Of a DNA stretch of 64,000 bases, positions 60,501 to 64,000 are shown piece by piece. How positions within the stretch are numbered: position 1 is the first letter of the stretch; every line of letters begins with the position of its first letter. The stretch spans positions 30,048 to 94,047 of the forward strand of contig JAUZRY010000027.1 of assembly GCA_030949995.1 (NCBI GenBank), given 5' to 3'. The notes under the pieces are model-generated. The model saw only the letters and a program-made list of their open reading frames with translations. It did not search any database and was not told where the DNA came from. The position numbers were made by a program, and so were the translations under genes. This DNA is from Ardenticatenia bacterium (GTDB lineage: Bacteria > Chloroflexota > Anaerolineae > Ardenticatenales > Ardenticatenaceae).

Positions 60501-60520
60501 CTTGCCATCTATGGTATCCT
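60492..60520 (+). promoter_or_regulatory. Candidate promoter giving a leaderless abiEi message
   Basis: TTGCGA (60492-60497), a 17-base spacer and TATCCT (60515-60520) put the transcription start almost exactly on the abiEi ATG at 60527. No ribosome site precedes that ATG. GGTA-TCC-TACC at 60513-60523, inside an imperfect CCATCTATGGTA / TACCGATATGG repeat, could be the AbiEi operator. Confidence 0.45.
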
Positions 60521-60526
60521 ACCGAT

Positions 60527-61168
60527 ATGGACTTCGAGCAACTGCTTCGCATCGTCGGCGACGAGCCGGTGTTCGAGACCGGCCTGCTCCTGGCCGGAAG
60601 GGTGGACCCGCGTCACGTGCGGCGGCAACTCTCCCGCTGGGTGCGGGCCGGCCGGCTCTACCAACTCCGCCGTGGCCTCTACGCCCTCGCCCCGCCCTAC
60701 CAGAAGGTCAAACCCCATCCCTTCCTCGTCGCCAACCGGATGGTGCGCGGCTCCTACGTCAGCCTGCAATCTGCCTTGGCCTACTACGGCCTCATCCCCG
60801 AGGTCGTTCCCACCGTCACCAGTGTGACCACCGCCCGGCCAGGCCGTTGGGAGACGCCGCTGGGCGTCTTCGAGTTCCGCCACGTCAAGCCCGCGCTCCT
60901 CTTCGGCTACCGGCGGCTCGATTTGGGGAACGGTCAGGCAGCCTTCGTTGCCACGCCGGAGAAGGCGTTGCTTGACCTGATCTACCTGACGCCGGGAGGC
61001 GATGCGCCGGAGTACCTGCAGGAACTGCGGCTTCAAAACTTGGACCAGCTCGACCTGGACGCGCTGCAGCGGATGGCCGTCCGGTTCGACCGGTCCAAGA
61101 TGGCGCGGGCGGCGGAGCGGATCGTCGAACTGGCCCACGCTGAGGTGGAGGAGTACGAACCGTTATGA
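60527..61168 (+). CDS. abiEi: AbiEi-type antitoxin / transcriptional regulator
   Basis: This is the antitoxin of a type IV (AbiE) toxin-antitoxin pair. The 213-residue protein has an N-terminal winged helix (VDPRHVRRQLSRWVRAGRLYQLRRGLYAL) and an AbiEi core (SYVSLQSALAYYGLIPE, TVTSVTTARPGRW, VATPEKALLDLIYL). Such proteins bind their own promoter and counter the toxin kinase/nucleotidyltransferase. Its stop overlaps the toxin ATG (ATGA). The pair lies inside the restriction-like operon. Confidence 0.85.
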   Translation: MDFEQLLRIVGDEPVFETGLLLAGRVDPRHVRRQLSRWVRAGRLYQLRRGLYALAPPYQKVKPHPFLVANRMVRGSYVSLQSALAYYGLIPEVVPTVTSVTTARPGRWETPLGVFEFRHVKPALLFGYRRLDLGNGQAAFVATPEKALLDLIYLTPGGDAPEYLQELRLQNLDQLDLDALQRMAVRFDRSKMARAAERIVELAHAEVEEYEPL

Positions 61169-61980
61169 AAGAGTACCTGGCCGACCTGGTCCGCGCCGCG
61201 CCCACGCCCCTGCAGGCCCGCAACGTCGTGCGGGAGTACCTCCAGGCCCGCATCCTGGGGGCGATGCAGCACGCCGGGGCGATGGTGCCCCTGGCCTTCC
61301 ACGGCGGCACTGCCCTTCGGTTCCTCTACGGCAGCCAGCGGTATTCGGAGGACCTGGACTTTGCTCTGGAGCGGGCGCGGGAGCAGTACAACCTCCGCGT
61401 CTACCTGCGGGCTATCGAGACCGAGTTGACCGCCGAAGGGTATCTCCTCTCGTTCAAGGTGAATGACCGCAAAGTGGTCCACAGCGCCTTCGTCCGCTTC
61501 CCCGGCCTGCTCTACGAACTGGGCCTCTCCCCCCACCGGGACGAAGTGCTGGCGGTCAAGATCGAGGTGGACACGAACCCGCCCGCCGGGGCCGGGCTGG
61601 AGACGACAGGTGGTGCGGCGGCACGTGACGTTGCACCTCCAGCACCACGACCGGGCCTCGCTGCTGGCAGGGAAGCTGCACGCTATCCTGCAGCGGCCCT
61701 ATCTCAAGGGACGCGACCTCTACGACCTGCTCTGGTATCTGAGCGACCCCGACTGGCCGCCCCCCAACCTGACTCTGCTCAACAATGCGCTTCGGCAGAC
61801 CGGGTGGTCCGGCCCGCCGATGACCGAGGCCACCTGGTGGCAGGCGGTCTGCGAGCGGCTGCAGAGGGCGTGGCCTGGGAACGGGCGGTGACGGACGTGC
61901 GCCCCTTCCTGGGGCCGGGGGCAGACGTGGGGCTGCTGACGCCGGAGGTGATGCGGCAGGTGTTGGGGTGTGAGGTGAGT
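61165..61980 (+). CDS. abiEii: AbiEii-type nucleotidyltransferase toxin (two frame slips, 3' end unclear)
   Basis: AbiEii toxins are DNA-polymerase-beta-fold nucleotidyltransferases. The motif FHGGTALRFLYGSQRYSEDLDF contains the GG-T and D-L-D core (near residues 46-67). The frame shifts near 61608, restoring VVRRHVTLHLQHHDRASLLAGKLHAILQRPYLKGRDLYDLLWYL, and again near 61870, restoring AWERAVTDVRPFLG. After VMRQVLG at about 61965 the protein meets transposase sequence without a clear stop, so the C-terminus may be truncated. Coordinates of the end are approximate. Confidence 0.75.
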
Positions 61981-61984
61981 AGGA

Positions 61985-62494
61985 GGCAATCACCCTGGAT
62001 CAGCGATGGACGGGCGGTGTACGCGCGGGAGATCCGCCGCACGTACCGCGATCCCGCAGCGCACCGGGCAGCGGGGTCGCCCGCCGTTGGTGCCCACGCC
62101 GGGGGTGGGATTGACCCAGGTGGTCAAGCAACGCAGTCAAGGCCGGGTGGTGGGCGTCGAGGTAGGCACGGTGTTGGGGGAACCGGTGACCTGCCCGTAT
62201 CTGGTGCATGGGGAACGGCTGAACGGCGTGTTGCGTGACCGGTTGAATGCCTTGACGCGCAAAACGCATGCTTTTGCGAAAGACACCCGGACCTGGGATG
62301 CGCTGGTGACGGTGTGTTTGTTCGAACATAACTGGCTGCGACCGCATTCGGCGTTGCGGGAGCCGGCCGAGGGCCTGCCCAATGGGCAGCGCTATCGACG
62401 GCGGACGCCAGCCATGGCCATCGGCTTGACCGATCATGTCTGGAGTTGGGAAGAATTCTTGACCTTCAAGCATTATCACTACCAAATGGGGTGA
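61985..62494 (+). pseudogene. C-terminal remnant of a DDE/integrase-core transposase
   Basis: Only the last third of a transposase remains. PTPGVGLTQVVKQRSQGR, HGERLNGVLRDRLNALTRKTHAF (with the E of a DDE core) and LFEHNWLRPHSALREP read in one frame to a stop at 62494. No start, catalytic aspartates or terminal repeats are visible. This form is common in Chloroflexus-like genomes, as far as I remember. It sits between abiEii and the next large gene. Confidence 0.75.
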
Positions 62495-62502
62495 CTACCG
62501 AG

Positions 62503-64000
62503 ATGTTGTCTACCTTGACGAAAGCAACGATTGAGCCGATTGTTTCCACCGCCCTCCACACCTTCCTCACCGCCCAACTCCAATCCGGCGGCCCGGCCCG
62601 CCGCTTCTTCCGCCTCGATCGGCCTGGATCGAGCGTCGGTCTACCGGGGCTGCTCGGGGCGGATCCGCGCCGAGGGGATACCCTGCCGGCCATCCCCTCT
62701 GGGTGCGCACCACCGGGTCTGTCCCCGACTACGAGGAATACGCCCTGGAAGCGGGCAAATCCGCCACCTGGTACCGCAACCACGTCCCGCCCGGCCACGC
62801 CCTGGTGCTCATCTTCAACCGGCGCACGACCGACGCGCAGAGCCTCAAGGACATCTACCCCATCACCGAAAGCCTGCTGGCCACCGAGGGGCTGGATGGC
62901 CTCATCACCGCTGCCTTCACCGACTACCAACTCTCCCCACAGCAGATCGCCGTGCTCAAACGCTTCCTGGCTCGCGTGCGACGTCACCTTTTCCAACCCC
63001 AGTTGCGCGACCTGGTGGCCTTCCTGAGCGCCCTCAACGCCCACGTATCCCAGGTCCCCGGCGCCTCGGTGGAAGCCGCCATCGCCGAATCCCTGCCGCA
63101 CTGCATCTCTTCCGCTGTCGCGAACTGGCCGACCTACTCAACACGCCGAAGAAAGGGCGACCGCCTGCTCCGCAGCCTCTTCGACGCGGCCCGCCTGGGC
63201 ACGGAACTCCTGGAGGAAACCCAACTCGACGCCTATCTGGCCCGGCTGGAGGAAGCCGAGTTTGACGATGACCGTCCCCACGGGCTCTCACCGGCGGAGA
63301 AACGCGACCTGCTCCACCGCTTCCTGACCCAGGTCCTGACCGACCGGGATGAGCTCTTACAGGTCTTGCAACTGGACTGGCGAGAGGTGGCCCCCATCCT
63401 GCACAAGAGCCGCCGCAAGACCCGCGCCGAGCGGATGCAGGAACTGGCAACGGCCCTGGAAGCGGCGCTGGAGGCGCAACGCCTGGAGCAAGAGGCGCTG
63501 CCCGAACCGGTTCGCGACGTGCTCCAGGACCTGACCGATGGCCGGGAACCGGAACCCGAAGGGCTGGACTCCCTGCTCGGCGAGTACGGCGACGCTGCCG
63601 AGGTCATTGGGGAACAAGTTGCGCCGTCTGCGGGGGGTCAGAAAGCATCAGGACACCGACTTCATCGCCGGCATCACCCACCTCGCCGTGGAACTCCTCT
63701 CCCCGCTGCGAGGCGAACTGCCGGAGGGGGCGGCGCTACAGGTGCGCTTTGATGACCGCACGTTGGACAGGGTCGGGTTGAAAGAGGCCGGAACCCTGCC
63801 TGGCCACTGCCCTGGCACGGTGGCGTCAGAAACAATGCCCCACGTTCGATGGGGTCTGGAGGCGCTGTGGGAGCTGGCCCGGCAGCACGCCGACCTGGTG
63901 GGGGAAGAAGAGGATGAGAAGGGCGAGCGGGAGAAGGTGGTCAAGGTCAACCTGCCCTTCCGCGTCGGCGTGGTGGATGGGGAAGGCAACGAGATCGCCT
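62503..64000 (+). CDS. N-terminal part of a large protein, candidate DptH/SspH-like (several frame slips, cut by window end)
   Basis: The gene starts at ATG 62503 (MLSTLTKATIEPIVSTAL) and runs off the window. Reading through slips near 62620, 62685, 63115, 63160 and 63620 gives a continuous protein: FFRLD, DRASVY, GHPLWVRTTGSVPDYEEYAL, ATWYRNHVPPGHALVLIFNR, LHLFRCRELADLLNTPKKG, RRLRGVRKHQDTDFIAGITH and VKVNLPFRVGVVDG. No P-loop lies in the visible part. The layout recalls the long ATPase (DptH) of phosphorothioation-dependent restriction, but this is inference. The density of slips could also reflect decay. Confidence 0.45.

Overview
This is a GC-rich bacterial chromosome segment, most likely from a Chloroflexota (Anaerolineae/Caldilineae-like) organism. 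The hints are the gene content (nuoF-N, glyoxylate shunt, split gcvPA/gcvPB, archaeal-type ApgM, a GlgC pair, Chloroflexus-type transposase remnants) and the high GC. No rRNA marker is present, so the phylum call is an inference. No tRNA, rRNA or CRISPR array was seen.

Layout. 1-11.2 kb: tail of a respiratory complex I operon (nuoF partial, G, H, I, J, K, L, M, N) ending in a hairpin. 11.3-22.5 kb: acyl-CoA synthetase, a lipoprotein joining a WD40-like propeller to a glycosidase barrel, two small or secreted proteins, a glgC/glgD-like pair, and a membrane von Willebrand protein. 22.5-25.6 kb: isocitrate lyase and malate synthase, the latter with a possible attenuator in its leader. 26-35.4 kb: orphan NarL-type regulator, TIGR01777 epimerase, a cNMP-binding membrane protein with PH-like domains, an HTH protein, a DUF1786-like protein, an ABC exporter and ApgM. 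35.5-46.3 kb, all minus strand: DUF3054 protein, solute-binding lipoprotein, ECF sigma factor, the glycine cleavage operon (gcvT-gcvH-gcvPA-mrr-like-gcvPB), B12-radical SAM protein, membrane-anchored Mrr nuclease and RluB-type pseudouridine synthase.

46.4-64 kb, all plus strand, is a defence island and the most interesting part. It carries an SspABCD-like DNA phosphorothioation set: a PAPS-reductase-like sulfurtransferase (SspD), two unknown proteins, a DUF4007 protein (SspB), a large ATPase (SspC) and a cysteine desulfurase (SspA). An AlbA_2/RecG-like protein follows, overlapping sspA. Then come a P-loop ATPase and two further large proteins that look like a DptFGH/SspFGH-type restriction module. 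An AbiEi/AbiEii toxin-antitoxin pair and a transposase remnant sit inside that module, before its third gene. The last gene runs off the window.

Many conserved genes are broken by single-base frame slips, often in homopolymers (for example 7-base C/G runs that need 6). They affect housekeeping genes such as nuoG, nuoL, nuoM, gcvPA and apgM as well as defence genes. I read most of them as consensus sequence errors and annotate the genes across the slips, giving the slip positions.
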